Position numbers and translations under genes: made by a program. Positions 1 through 6,608 of a stretch of 8,641 nucleotides of DNA are shown piece by piece. The stretch lies in the NCBI GenBank assembly GCA_002869305.1, contig PKTC01000269.1, positions 1 to 8,641 of the forward strand, given 5' to 3'. The notes beneath the pieces are model-generated. The model did no database searches. It was not told the origin of the DNA and saw nothing but the letters and a program-made list of their open reading frames with translations. Position 1 is the first letter of the stretch. Each line of letters begins with the position of its first letter. The stretch is from Marinilabiliales bacterium. Lineage in GTDB: Bacteria > Bacteroidota > Bacteroidia > Bacteroidales > UBA12077.

Positions 1-36
1 AACAAAATGTTATATATTTAACAAAATATTAGAATT

Positions 37-690
37 ATGATAACAATTTCAAGAGCCGTTGAACGTGTTTTAAATAGTAAACCATTTATTTTAGAATCAC
101 TCAATGACCAGATTATAAACTTCTCATCTCTTGCGTCATTTATAAAGTCGGATATAGAGCATTTGTTAAAAAAGGATGTAAAGGAAGGTGCCATAATTAT
201 GGCAATAAGACGTTTTAAAGATTTAAATGAGGTTGGATTATCGGGAAAACTGGAGAAAGAAATTAAAAAGCTAGGTGATATCGTAGTTAGATCGAACTTA
301 GTTGATTTTACTTTTAAAAACTCGGAAAGCCTCATCAAATGCCAGCAAAATTTATTTGAAGAGATAAAAAATAACCCGGATGTTTTTTATACAGTAACCC
401 GTGGTTTATATGAAACAACATTTATAATTAGTGATCAATTTTTGGATAAAATTCCTGTTTTATTTGAAGGCGAAAAATTAATATCCAGTAGTTCTGGATT
501 ATCTTCCATTACCATAAAACTCCCGATAAGCAATACTGAGCAACCCGGATTGTACTATTATATATTTAAAAAGTTGGCATGGGATGGTATTAATGTTTTT
601 GAAGTTGTTTCTACATCAAATGAGATAACCATACTGTTGAAGGATAAAGATGTTGACAGAGCTTTTACTGTAATTAAAAAAATGAAATAA
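37..690 (+). CDS. ACT-domain protein with HTH-like N-terminus (putative amino-acid-responsive regulator)
   Basis: A 217-residue soluble protein. Residues about 153-217 have the pattern of an ACT domain: a beta strand (SSITIKLPI), then P-G-L-Y-Y-Y-I at the ligand loop and first helix, A-W-D-G-I-N-V-F-E-V, S-N-E-I-T-I-L-L, and a final helix D-R-A-F-T-V-I-K-K. ACT domains usually bind amino acids or other small ligands. Residues about 1-60 (SRAVERVLNSKPF, then INFSSLASFIKSDIEHLL and KEGAIIMAIRRF) look helical and HTH-like. I recall similar proteins in Bacteroidota and archaea, often misnamed 'aspartate kinase', but no kinase domain is present. ATG at 37 is the first start in frame; no Shine-Dalgarno is visible, which is normal for this phylum. 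Only 36 bp of upstream sequence is in the window, so its operon context is unknown. It converges on the MATE gene. DNA binding is inferred; the ACT assignment is fairly secure. Confidence 0.75.
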   Translation: MITISRAVERVLNSKPFILESLNDQIINFSSLASFIKSDIEHLLKKDVKEGAIIMAIRRFKDLNEVGLSGKLEKEIKKLGDIVVRSNLVDFTFKNSESLIKCQQNLFEEIKNNPDVFYTVTRGLYETTFIISDQFLDKIPVLFEGEKLISSSSGLSSITIKLPISNTEQPGLYYYIFKKLAWDGINVFEVVSTSNEITILLKDKDVDRAFTVIKKMK

Positions 691-716
691 ATCCCATCTA
701 AAAAGATAGGATTTAT
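687..716. terminator. Bidirectional hairpin terminator between convergent genes
   Basis: The arms 687-699 (ATAAATCCCATCT) and 704-716 (AGATAGGATTTAT) pair over 13 bp with one C-A mismatch around an AAAA loop. The left arm contains the stop codon of the ACT gene (688-690), and the right arm ends two bases before the stop codon of the MATE gene (719-721). Read on the minus strand, the stem is followed by TTCATTTTTTT, a good U-rich tract. Read on the plus strand, it is followed by a weaker T-rich stretch. It therefore fits best as the MATE terminator and could also stop the plus-strand transcript. Confidence 0.7.
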
Positions 717-718
717 AG

Positions 719-2158
719 TTAAACTTTTTCTAATTTCCACTTGCCTTTTTTAAATAACCACATGGCAATAAGAGTCATGCATGATTCTGCCACAATGATG
801 GCCAGGTATACACCAAATTCGTTCATGCCATATGATGTGGCTAAAAGGTATGCTAAAGGAATTTCAATTATCCAAAAACAAACAATATTAATTTTTGTTG
901 GAGTTCGAGTATCACCAGCTCCATTAAAGGCCTGTACCATTACCATACCCATGGCATAAAATATAAACCCGAAACTCACAATTCTTAGTCCTTTAGCTCC
1001 TGTTTCAATAACTTCCGCATTATCAATAAAAAGCTGAATAAAGAAATGAGGCATAATAATAAATACAAGAGAAATAGCAGTTAGCAAAATCATATTTACA
1101 TATCCGGTAGCCCATACTGCTTTCTCTGCACGACCGGGTTTTTTTGCGCCTAAATTCTGACCTACCAATGTAGCAGCGGCATTACTTAATCCCCAGGAGG
1201 GCAAAAGAACAAAGATGATGATCCGAATTGCAATGGTATAACCAGCAAGTGCAGTGCTACCAAAAATTGCAATAATACGAACCATACCAATCCAACTTGA
1301 TGTCGCTATAATGGATTGACCAATACCTCCTAATGAAATCCTTATAAGTTCAGACATTACTCTTAAATTAATGCGCAGTGCTTTCTTGAAAATCTTGATT
1401 CTTCCATTTCCTTTATTGAGGAGATAAAATTGATAGATAACAGCAATACCTCTACCGGTTGTAGTGGCTATCGCTGCGCCTTTTATTCCTAATGCAGGAA
1501 TTGGTCCTAATCCAAAAATGAGTAGAGGGTCGAGAATAATATTTACACCATTTGCAATGAGCAATACACGCATTGAAGTAGCAGCATCTCCCGAGCTTCT
1601 AAAAACGGCATTGATGATAAAAAGAAGCATGATTATCATATTGCTTCCAAGTAAAATTGAAGTATAAATACTCCCGTGATTTATTATATCAGCATTAGCG
1701 CCCATTAAACGCAACAAGTCTTTTGCAAATATCATCCCTGGGATTCCAATAAACAGGGAGATTAATGCACCAGCAATTATGGATTGAATGGCTGCAATTG
1801 AGGCTCTGTATGGCTTTTTCTCTCCAATTCTCCTGGAAACCAGAGCAGTAGTTGCCATGCTTAAACCCATGCCAATAGCGTAAATTATTGTTAGTAAAGA
1901 TTCTGTTATACCAACTGTGGCAATCGCATCGGGGCCTAGTTTAGCAACAAAAAAGATATCAGCAATTGCAAAGATAGATTCCATGATCATCTCAAGTACC
2001 ATAGGTATTGATAACAATAGAATTGACTTACTAAGTTTTTCTTTCGTAAAGTCTTTATCGCTACCGGAAATTGATTCAAGGATATCTTTCCATAGTGATT
2101 TAATATTTTCTCTATTAATAGAGTTTATATATAATGATAGTTTTTTATATGAAGACAT
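719..2158 (-). CDS. MATE family efflux transporter (NorM/DinF-like)
   Basis: A 479-residue polytopic inner-membrane protein of the MATE family (two MatE domains, about 12 helices), which exports drugs or organic cations in exchange for Na+ or H+. The first helix begins near residue 43 (KSILLLSIPMVLEMIMESIF), followed by ADIFFVAKLG. The first half carries N-I-I-L-D-P-L-L-I-F-G at about 206-216. The second half has the repeated pattern W-G-L-S-N-A-A-A-T-L-V-G-Q-N-L-G-A at about 322-338 and F-N-G-A-G-D-T-R-T-P-T-K-I-N at about 411-424. Length is normal for the family. The N-terminus has about 40 extra hydrophilic residues, so an internal start is possible, but no Met in that stretch is clearly better than the ATG at 2158. 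It is monocistronic: a strong terminator lies upstream (2365-2389), a promoter candidate at 2291-2322, and the shared hairpin downstream. The ion and substrate cannot be read from the sequence. Confidence 0.93.
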   Translation of the reverse strand: MSSYKKLSLYINSINRENIKSLWKDILESISGSDKDFTKEKLSKSILLLSIPMVLEMIMESIFAIADIFFVAKLGPDAIATVGITESLLTIIYAIGMGLSMATTALVSRRIGEKKPYRASIAAIQSIIAGALISLFIGIPGMIFAKDLLRLMGANADIINHGSIYTSILLGSNMIIMLLFIINAVFRSSGDAATSMRVLLIANGVNIILDPLLIFGLGPIPALGIKGAAIATTTGRGIAVIYQFYLLNKGNGRIKIFKKALRINLRVMSELIRISLGGIGQSIIATSSWIGMVRIIAIFGSTALAGYTIAIRIIIFVLLPSWGLSNAAATLVGQNLGAKKPGRAEKAVWATGYVNMILLTAISLVFIIMPHFFIQLFIDNAEVIETGAKGLRIVSFGFIFYAMGMVMVQAFNGAGDTRTPTKINIVCFWIIEIPLAYLLATSYGMNEFGVYLAIIVAESCMTLIAMWLFKKGKWKLEKV

Positions 2159-2290
2159 TTTTAATAAGTATGATTAATAAAACAAATAATTGATAATAAT
2201 GATAGATAGAGTAGAATATTACCTAGCAGATCGTGGTAAAAACCGGAGCATTTGTGACAATTGGTTTCATTTTCATTTGTTTTATCGTCG

Positions 2291-2322
2291 TAAAGATATG
2301 TAAAAACTGCTATTTAATGCAA
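2291..2322 (-). promoter_or_regulatory. Candidate Bacteroidota-type promoter for the MATE gene
   Basis: On the minus strand, TTG (2322-2320) is followed after 21 bases by TATCTTTA (2298-2291). This is one mismatch from the Bacteroidota -33/-7 pattern TTG-N19-21-TAnnTTTG. It lies just downstream of the terminator of the preceding gene and would leave a leader of roughly 125 nt before the MATE start. The leader has no further gene, and I see no riboswitch in it. Confidence 0.35.
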
Positions 2323-2364
2323 GTTTGAAGGGAACTATTATAAGAAAACGGTTAATTTAGCTGC

Positions 2365-2389
2365 AAAAAAAAAGATTCTTTTTAGAATC
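2365..2389 (-). terminator. Rho-independent terminator after the acidic-tailed protein gene
   Basis: On the minus strand, GATTCT-AAAA-AGAATC forms a 6-bp stem (2389-2374), immediately followed by nine U residues (plus-strand A run 2365-2373). It starts 12 bases after the stop codon of the 2401-2760 gene. This is a canonical intrinsic terminator and separates that gene from the MATE gene. Confidence 0.85.
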
Positions 2390-2400
2390 CTTAATTATTT

Positions 2401-2760
2401 TTATTCGTCGTAACTTTCATCTTTTATGTTTTCAGCTTCATCGAAGTTATCGTCTAAATATTCTTCTTTTTCCTCTTCTTCCTCCACCGATTCTAAATCA
2501 TCAGCAAAGTCGTCCCGTAATTTACCATCATTGCCAAAATCATCATCGTCTTTAATAATTTGTCTTGCCTCACCTTCTGTCATTCGAATCAGGTAATATA
2601 TTTCTTCTGTTTCGAAAGGCAATGCCGATACATATCTTCCTTGAGCATTTGTAAATGTGATAAGATTATCCTCATATCCCTCAGGATATTCCATCTTGAT
2701 CCTGTTTACTGTTTCATCAGGAAGCTTTTCATAGTCAATTACAATTCTTTTCTTAGCCAC
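2401..2760 (-). CDS. Conserved Bacteroidota hypothetical protein with highly acidic C-terminal tail, GTG start
   Basis: A 119-residue soluble protein of unknown function. The basic N-terminus MAKKRIVIDYEKL and the following segment (IKMEYPEGYEDN, FTNAQGRYVSALPFETEE, YYLIRM) match a small family I recall from Bacteroidota, sometimes labelled hypothetical or wrongly as a primase. Residues 71-119 are extremely acidic: 26 of 49 are Asp or Glu, including runs of four D and five E, so the tail is probably disordered. The start is GTG (2760-2758). An in-frame stop lies eight codons upstream with no ATG between, and the next Met would delete the conserved beginning, so GTG is well supported. It is monocistronic, with a promoter candidate at 2791-2820 and a strong terminator at 2365-2389. 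Acidic tails can mimic nucleic acid or bind basic proteins; this is only a possibility here. Confidence 0.85.
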   Translation of the reverse strand: MAKKRIVIDYEKLPDETVNRIKMEYPEGYEDNLITFTNAQGRYVSALPFETEEIYYLIRMTEGEARQIIKDDDDFGNDGKLRDDFADDLESVEEEEEKEEYLDDNFDEAENIKDESYDE

Positions 2761-2790
2761 GGTATAATTTTTTACAACTGTTTAACTTCC

Positions 2791-2820
2791 GAAATATATT
2801 TAGAAAAACTAATCAATCAA
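2791..2820 (-). promoter_or_regulatory. Candidate Bacteroidota-type promoter for the acidic-tailed protein gene
   Basis: On the minus strand, TTG (2820-2818), 19 bases, then TATATTTC (2798-2791): one mismatch from TTG-N19-21-TAnnTTTG. The -7 element lies about 30 bp upstream of the GTG start, giving a short leader. Spacing and position are good, but the region is AT-rich, so a chance match is possible. Confidence 0.4.
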
Positions 2821-2964
2821 AATATAAGACCTGCATTTTGTGCATTTTTTTTAATAAAACTAAAATATAGATATTCAGTGTTTCATATTATTAAATGCAG
2901 TGTATTTATGGTCCTTTATACTATAATAAGAACTCTAGGTTTCCTAATTTTAGGTAAAATTGAT

Positions 2965-2985
2965 AAAAAATTTGTTATTAACAAA
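2965..2985 (-). terminator. Weak candidate terminator for the ABC permease gene
   Basis: On the minus strand, TTTGTT-AAT-AACAAA (2985-2971) forms a 6-bp stem, directly followed by six U residues (plus-strand A run 2965-2970). It lies about 53 bp after the permease stop codon. The stem has only one G-C pair, so it would be weak. A seven-base A run at 2999-3005 is a second possible U tract, but the hairpin before it is poor. Confidence 0.3.
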
Positions 2986-3038
2986 CCTCGAGACAAATAA
3001 AAAAAGGTCTTAAGGCACTCTTATATTACTGTTAATTG

Positions 3039-5438
3039 CTATTCGTATCGTAACGATTCAGCAGGGTTTGTATTTGCAGCTTTTAAAGTCTGTGTAGCAA
3101 TCGTTATCATACCAAAACCTATAACTAAGAAAAGTCCTAAGAAAACAACTCCAATTCCAAATGGAGAATGATCAGCAATATATTGAATCCACATATTATT
3201 GATCATATAAGCCAGAGGTCCTGCAATGATTGCTGCTACTATGAATAATTTTATATACGTTTTAGATATTAAATAAATTATTGTCTTAGGTTCGGCTCCA
3301 AAAACTTTCCTTATACCGATTTCCTTTATTCGTGTTTGTGTGCTGTAAGTAGCCATCCCAAGCAAACCTAAACATGCAATTACAATAGCTAAAAACGAAG
3401 CAAAACCTATTGTATAAAGAACATCTTCGAAATAGGAGTAATAATCTTTAATTTGAAGATCAAGAAAATCTCCATTGTATTTATTGTACTGATCAATATC
3501 ATACCAACCACTTTCAAATTTTTTGATTATTTCAATATTACTACCAGCCCTCATTCTCATTGCAGCTAATCGAAATTCATCAGGTTTATATCTTAACATT
3601 AAAGATTTTTGAGGTAAAAATAGTGCTGCATAATGGTAGTTTCTAATAATACCACGAACTTCCACCAAGGTTGAGTCATCCATGATAAGACTTTTTCCAA
3701 TAGCTTCGGTGGGTGTTCCCAGATTGAATCTTTTTAGCATTCTCTGGTCAATAATAATGAATGATTCGTTTTCGGTATTCGCTTTTTCAGGAAAATTAGA
3801 TCCTTTTATTAGTTCGAGACCCATTACTTCGATATAATTTTGATCGACAGCAAAATAATCAACTTCCATTTTTTCATCATCTCTCTCCACTCTTACAAAT
3901 GCATTTCTAAAATTCCCAATTCCAGGGACATGCGAAGCTCCACTTATTTCATCAATTTCTGGGAATTGAGAATAATAATCTTTCACGATTTCAAAATCAT
4001 TGTCTTGAAGCCAGATATTATATACAATATCACGATCAAATCCCATTTTAGCGTTTATCATATAATTCATCTGACTGTATATGGCTATAATAGAAATTAT
4101 AAATATCATTGAAAAAGTAAATTGAGTTACCAATAATATTTTTCGCAAAGTGATTTTACTTAAAAGTTTAACGTTAGTAGCTCCCTTTAATACCTTTATC
4201 GGATTAAATGACGAGATATATACTGAGGGTAAAATTCCCGATAGAAATCCCGTAATTAAGGCAAATATGAAAAATATGATATAAACAATAATATCTTGTT
4301 CTGGCCTAATTTCTAACATTGCCATCATTTTCATACCGGAAAAACCTGGTAAGATTAACTGAAGTATAATCACCGCAAAAATAAGAGCGATTAATGCAAC
4401 TAGGAAAGCCTCAGATAGAAACTGAAAAATAATTTGGCGGCGGTTTGCTCCCAATGTTTTTCTAACTCCAACTTCTTTTGCTCTTAGTAAAGCCCGAGCC
4501 ATGGATAAACTTGTATAATTAAATGCAGCCGAAATAATTATAACTAGAGACAAACCTGCAAGAAAAATTATAAAAATTTTAGGTAGAAATACTCCAATTT
4601 CGTTTGCAATAAAATCGCCGGGGACAATTTCATTAAAAGGTTTTAAATAGAAACTCACATCTGTTTCTTCAAGATCCTTATATTTTTCAAAACTTATTTT
4701 GTTTAATGACGAAGTAATATTTTCAAGATTAGCCGCCTTATCTACTAGTATGTATATATAACTGTAACTATACCTTTCCCAATTATCGGTTACAGAATGT
4801 ATTTTTTTACTAGATTCCAGAACGGGCATGGTTGAAGCCGATACCAAACATTGGAACTGAAACTGTGATTTGTACTTAGTCTTAGGAATTATACCGGTAA
4901 CTTTAAAATTCCCTAAAGTATCGATCTGCAGGAATTTACCTAAAGGATCTTCATCAACAAAATATTTTTTAGCGGTTTCCTCGGTTAATATAATAGAGAA
5001 GGGCTCTTTTAAAGGATTAGAGTATGAGTTGGTACTTAATTTAAAATCAAACAGATTAAAAAATGATTCGCTGGCATAAAAACCTCGAATAGGGAATTTA
5101 TTTTCATTGTAAACACCATCTCTATTAAAATTATTATTTAGAACAACAGCATCTTCAACTACCGCATATTTGTTTACCAACTCGTCATATAAAGGATAAG
5201 TAGTAGATGCATATTTTGTAATATTTATTGCTGATTTGTTATTATTATTTATACTCTCGATCCTGTATATTCGATCGCGTTTTGAAATAAAGTTATCGTA
5301 CTTGAACTGATCGATTATAACAACAATAATTAGCATACAGATTGACATGCTTAATGCGAGTCCTAAAATATTTATAAAAGAAAAGCCTTTGTGTCGAAGT
5401 ATATTCCTAGAGGCAGTTAATAAGTAATTTTTTATCAT
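3039..5438 (-). CDS. ABC transporter permease, duplicated MacB/FtsX type
   Basis: A 799-residue inner-membrane protein with two permease modules. Each has one helix, a large extracytoplasmic MacB_PCD-like domain and three FtsX-type helices. Likely helices are at about 20-44, 286-310, 340-363, 383-405, then 432-455, 676-698, 727-748 and 762-784. Both modules carry the cytoplasmic signature after their second helix: R-A-K-E-V-G-V-R-K-T-L-G-A near 319-331 and R-I-K-E-I-G-I-R-K-V-F-G-A near 703-715. The C-terminus N-P-A-E-S-L-R-Y-E is typical of this family in Bacteroidota. By analogy with MacB-type mechanotransmission systems, it would export or extract a lipid, peptide or lipoprotein rather than import. 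The ATPase that must power it is not in the window. Start ATG 5438 has AGGAAAG (5441-5447) just upstream, a rare Shine-Dalgarno-like sequence here. The coding frame appears intact. The substrate is unknown. Confidence 0.92.
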   Translation of the reverse strand: MIKNYLLTASRNILRHKGFSFINILGLALSMSICMLIIVVIIDQFKYDNFISKRDRIYRIESINNNNKSAINITKYASTTYPLYDELVNKYAVVEDAVVLNNNFNRDGVYNENKFPIRGFYASESFFNLFDFKLSTNSYSNPLKEPFSIILTEETAKKYFVDEDPLGKFLQIDTLGNFKVTGIIPKTKYKSQFQFQCLVSASTMPVLESSKKIHSVTDNWERYSYSYIYILVDKAANLENITSSLNKISFEKYKDLEETDVSFYLKPFNEIVPGDFIANEIGVFLPKIFIIFLAGLSLVIIISAAFNYTSLSMARALLRAKEVGVRKTLGANRRQIIFQFLSEAFLVALIALIFAVIILQLILPGFSGMKMMAMLEIRPEQDIIVYIIFFIFALITGFLSGILPSVYISSFNPIKVLKGATNVKLLSKITLRKILLVTQFTFSMIFIISIIAIYSQMNYMINAKMGFDRDIVYNIWLQDNDFEIVKDYYSQFPEIDEISGASHVPGIGNFRNAFVRVERDDEKMEVDYFAVDQNYIEVMGLELIKGSNFPEKANTENESFIIIDQRMLKRFNLGTPTEAIGKSLIMDDSTLVEVRGIIRNYHYAALFLPQKSLMLRYKPDEFRLAAMRMRAGSNIEIIKKFESGWYDIDQYNKYNGDFLDLQIKDYYSYFEDVLYTIGFASFLAIVIACLGLLGMATYSTQTRIKEIGIRKVFGAEPKTIIYLISKTYIKLFIVAAIIAGPLAYMINNMWIQYIADHSPFGIGVVFLGLFLVIGFGMITIATQTLKAANTNPAESLRYE

Positions 5439-5440
5439 AA

Positions 5441-5447
5441 CTTTCCT
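5441..5447 (-). promoter_or_regulatory. Shine-Dalgarno-like site for the ABC permease
   Basis: On the minus strand, AGGAAAG (5447-5441) sits two bases before ATG 5438, with AGGA five bases from the start codon. It supports this ATG as the start. The other genes in the window have weaker or no such sequence. Confidence 0.45.
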
Positions 5448-5555
5448 GTATTTATTTTACAATATGACGTATGAAATGAATTGTAGTTACATCTTAGTGT
5501 AATGACTCAATAAAATATTAAAAGTTGGAAAGTTTTAATGGATTAAACCTTTGTA

Positions 5556-5587
5556 CGAATGTAAGTATATGATCTAATATTATGCAA
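5556..5587 (-). promoter_or_regulatory. Candidate Bacteroidota-type promoter for the ABC permease
   Basis: On the minus strand, TTG (5587-5585), 21 bases, then TACATTCG (5563-5556): one mismatch from TTG-N19-21-TAnnTTTG. It would give a leader of about 115 nt. That leader contains two inverted repeats: TACAAT (5458-5463) with ATTGTA (5480-5485), and TTACA (5487-5491) with TGTAA (5498-5502). These could be operator or leader structures. The rest of the 5439-5623 gap shows nothing I recognise. Confidence 0.3.
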
Positions 5588-5623
5588 TAATTGTCTTTAC
5601 ATCAATACTATGTTGCGTTATTA

Positions 5624-5872
5624 CTACGAATTTAGATTGCGATAATAGTCTTCAACAATTAATTTTGCCTGGTCGTAATTCTGGTTTGAAACTACTATTT
5701 TTACTGACCCTGCAGCACCTGGTGCAGTATGAAAAGGAAACATAGTACCCATATGTCCATCTTTTATAAATGCTTCAATGTTAACATCAAGCAATAGAGA
5801 TTTTACCATTTCGGCTTGTAAACTTGTTCCTGCAAATACTTCAACCAACTCAAACTCTTCTTTTTTTGTCAT
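5624..5872 (-). CDS. DUF2007 domain protein
   Basis: An 82-residue soluble protein that fits DUF2007, a small fold annotated as a putative signal-transducing protein. Recognisable features in order are V-E-V-F-A-G-T at 10-16, the helix S-L-Q-A-E-M-V-K-S-L-L at 17-27, then V-N-I-E-A-F-I-K-D, a G-T-M-F-P-F segment typical of Bacteroidota members, G-S-V-K-I-V-V-S, and a closing helix Y-D-Q-A-K-L-I-V-E-D-Y. Its length is normal for a stand-alone member. It follows the PrcB-like lipoprotein gene by 41 bp on the same strand and may be co-transcribed with it, although an AT-rich hairpin (5882-5904) sits in that gap. The molecular role of the family is not established, and I see no transmembrane segment. 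A GTTGCGT repeat copy lies just after its stop. Confidence 0.82.
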   Translation of the reverse strand: MTKKEEFELVEVFAGTSLQAEMVKSLLLDVNIEAFIKDGHMGTMFPFHTAPGAAGSVKIVVSNQNYDQAKLIVEDYYRNLNS

Positions 5873-5913
5873 TTTTTTGTGATTTGTTGCAATTTATAAC
5901 AAATTGTTGAGAG

Positions 5914-6426
5914 TTACCTGCATGCGTAATAATTCCTTTTAACAGGCATATTTGGATTTATACGTGCTAAAAACTTTTCGAAAACAATTGGTTTATTCGT
6001 TTTTGGAATTTTTACTATATGGAAAGGTTGTGTAATGACTGCAGCTAAACCTCCAGGTAAAAGATTTTCAACGCTTACAATTATATTTTCATCATGCTCA
6101 GTTATGCTAGTTATATCTATGGAATGACCACCATACATTTTTACTTCATCAAAAACTGCAATTATTATATAGTTAGAAAAATCAATATTGGTTTCTGAAA
6201 ATCTTTCAGTTACATTATTGACAGAATTCATCTTATCCATTAATTCATCCCAATCAGAAGTGTTTTTAATAACTGTATTTTGTTTGGATATATTTTCTTG
6301 TCCATTTCCATATAGTTCACCTTTGTAGATATTTATCATTGTCAATGGAGTTTCTTCCAAAGAATTATTATCACAACTTAAAACTGACCAAATTAATATT
6401 GAAAATAACAAAATATGCTTCTTCAT
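5914..6426 (-). CDS. Lipoprotein with PrcB-like C-terminal domain
   Basis: A 170-residue predicted lipoprotein. Residues 1-17 form a lipoprotein signal (M-K-K, then a hydrophobic core) ending at V-L-S-C with the lipid-attached Cys at 18. The mature part is soluble. Residues about 85-150 match the PrcB C-terminal pattern: NYIIIAVFDE, Y-G-G-H-S-I-D-I-T-S-I, IIVSVENLLPGG, then T-Q-P-F-H-I-V-K-I-P-K-T-N-K-P-I-V-F-E. In Treponema denticola, PrcB is a lipoprotein that binds and stabilises the surface protease dentilisin. Most family members have no known partner, and no protease gene is visible here. The usual 'PTGGYS' motif is changed to M-Y-G-G-H-S. The gene precedes the DUF2007 gene on the same strand. 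The start ATG at 6426 directly begins the signal peptide. The domain call is fairly secure; a protease-linked function is inference. Confidence 0.8.
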   Translation of the reverse strand: MKKHILLFSILIWSVLSCDNNSLEETPLTMINIYKGELYGNGQENISKQNTVIKNTSDWDELMDKMNSVNNVTERFSETNIDFSNYIIIAVFDEVKMYGGHSIDITSITEHDENIIVSVENLLPGGLAAVITQPFHIVKIPKTNKPIVFEKFLARINPNMPVKRNYYACR

Positions 6427-6554
6427 AAGCTTGGATTTATTTTAAGACTGATCATTAAGTAAAATGGTTGCGTTAAATAATGATAATGCCAAGCGGATTT
6501 TGAGAATTAAAAGAATCTAGAGTAATCATCATTAAATCTGGACCATTGGCTAAG

Positions 6555-6595
6555 TGAATGGCAGGTTTTCAGACCAACAGTAAAACCGGCATTCA
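6555..6595. repeat. Imperfect inverted repeat (hairpin) downstream of the small lipoprotein gene
   Basis: TGAATG (6555-6560) pairs with CATTCA (6590-6595), and GGTTTT (6564-6569) pairs with AAAACC (6582-6587). A small internal loop (GCA against GG) and a 12-base apical loop separate them. The structure begins 14 bp after the stop codon of the 6609-7037 gene. No U tract follows on either strand, so it does not look like a standard terminator. It could be a 3' stabilising hairpin, part of an interspersed repeat, or chance. Confidence 0.5.
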
Positions 6596-6608
6596 TTATA
6601 ACCAAATT

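Noticed and set aside
2280..2412. TCGTCGTAA seen twice (about 2286 and 2405)
   Set aside because: One copy is simply the end of the coding region of the acidic-tailed protein. A nine-base repeat with no further similarity is likely chance.
2560..3000. Plus-strand open frame of 146 codons
   Set aside because: It lies antisense to the well-supported acidic-tailed protein and runs into AT-rich intergenic DNA. The translation is Cys/Phe/Ile-rich without a recognisable domain.
2999..3022. Possible terminator using the seven-base A run after the permease gene
   Set aside because: The preceding hairpin is weak with mismatches and a wobble pair; the nearby 2965-2985 structure is slightly better.
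6472..6478. GTTAAAT resembling an integron attC core site (GTTRRRY)
   Set aside because: No matching RYYYAAC partner at attC-like distance, no typical attC fold and no integrase. The other two GTTGCGT copies do not continue into a valid core site.
6467..6594. Minus-strand open stretch without stops in the gap after the small lipoprotein gene, possible gene remnant
   Set aside because: It translates to about 30 codons beginning with KPAIHLANGPDL, but I recognise no family and it lacks a proper start; chance is adequate.
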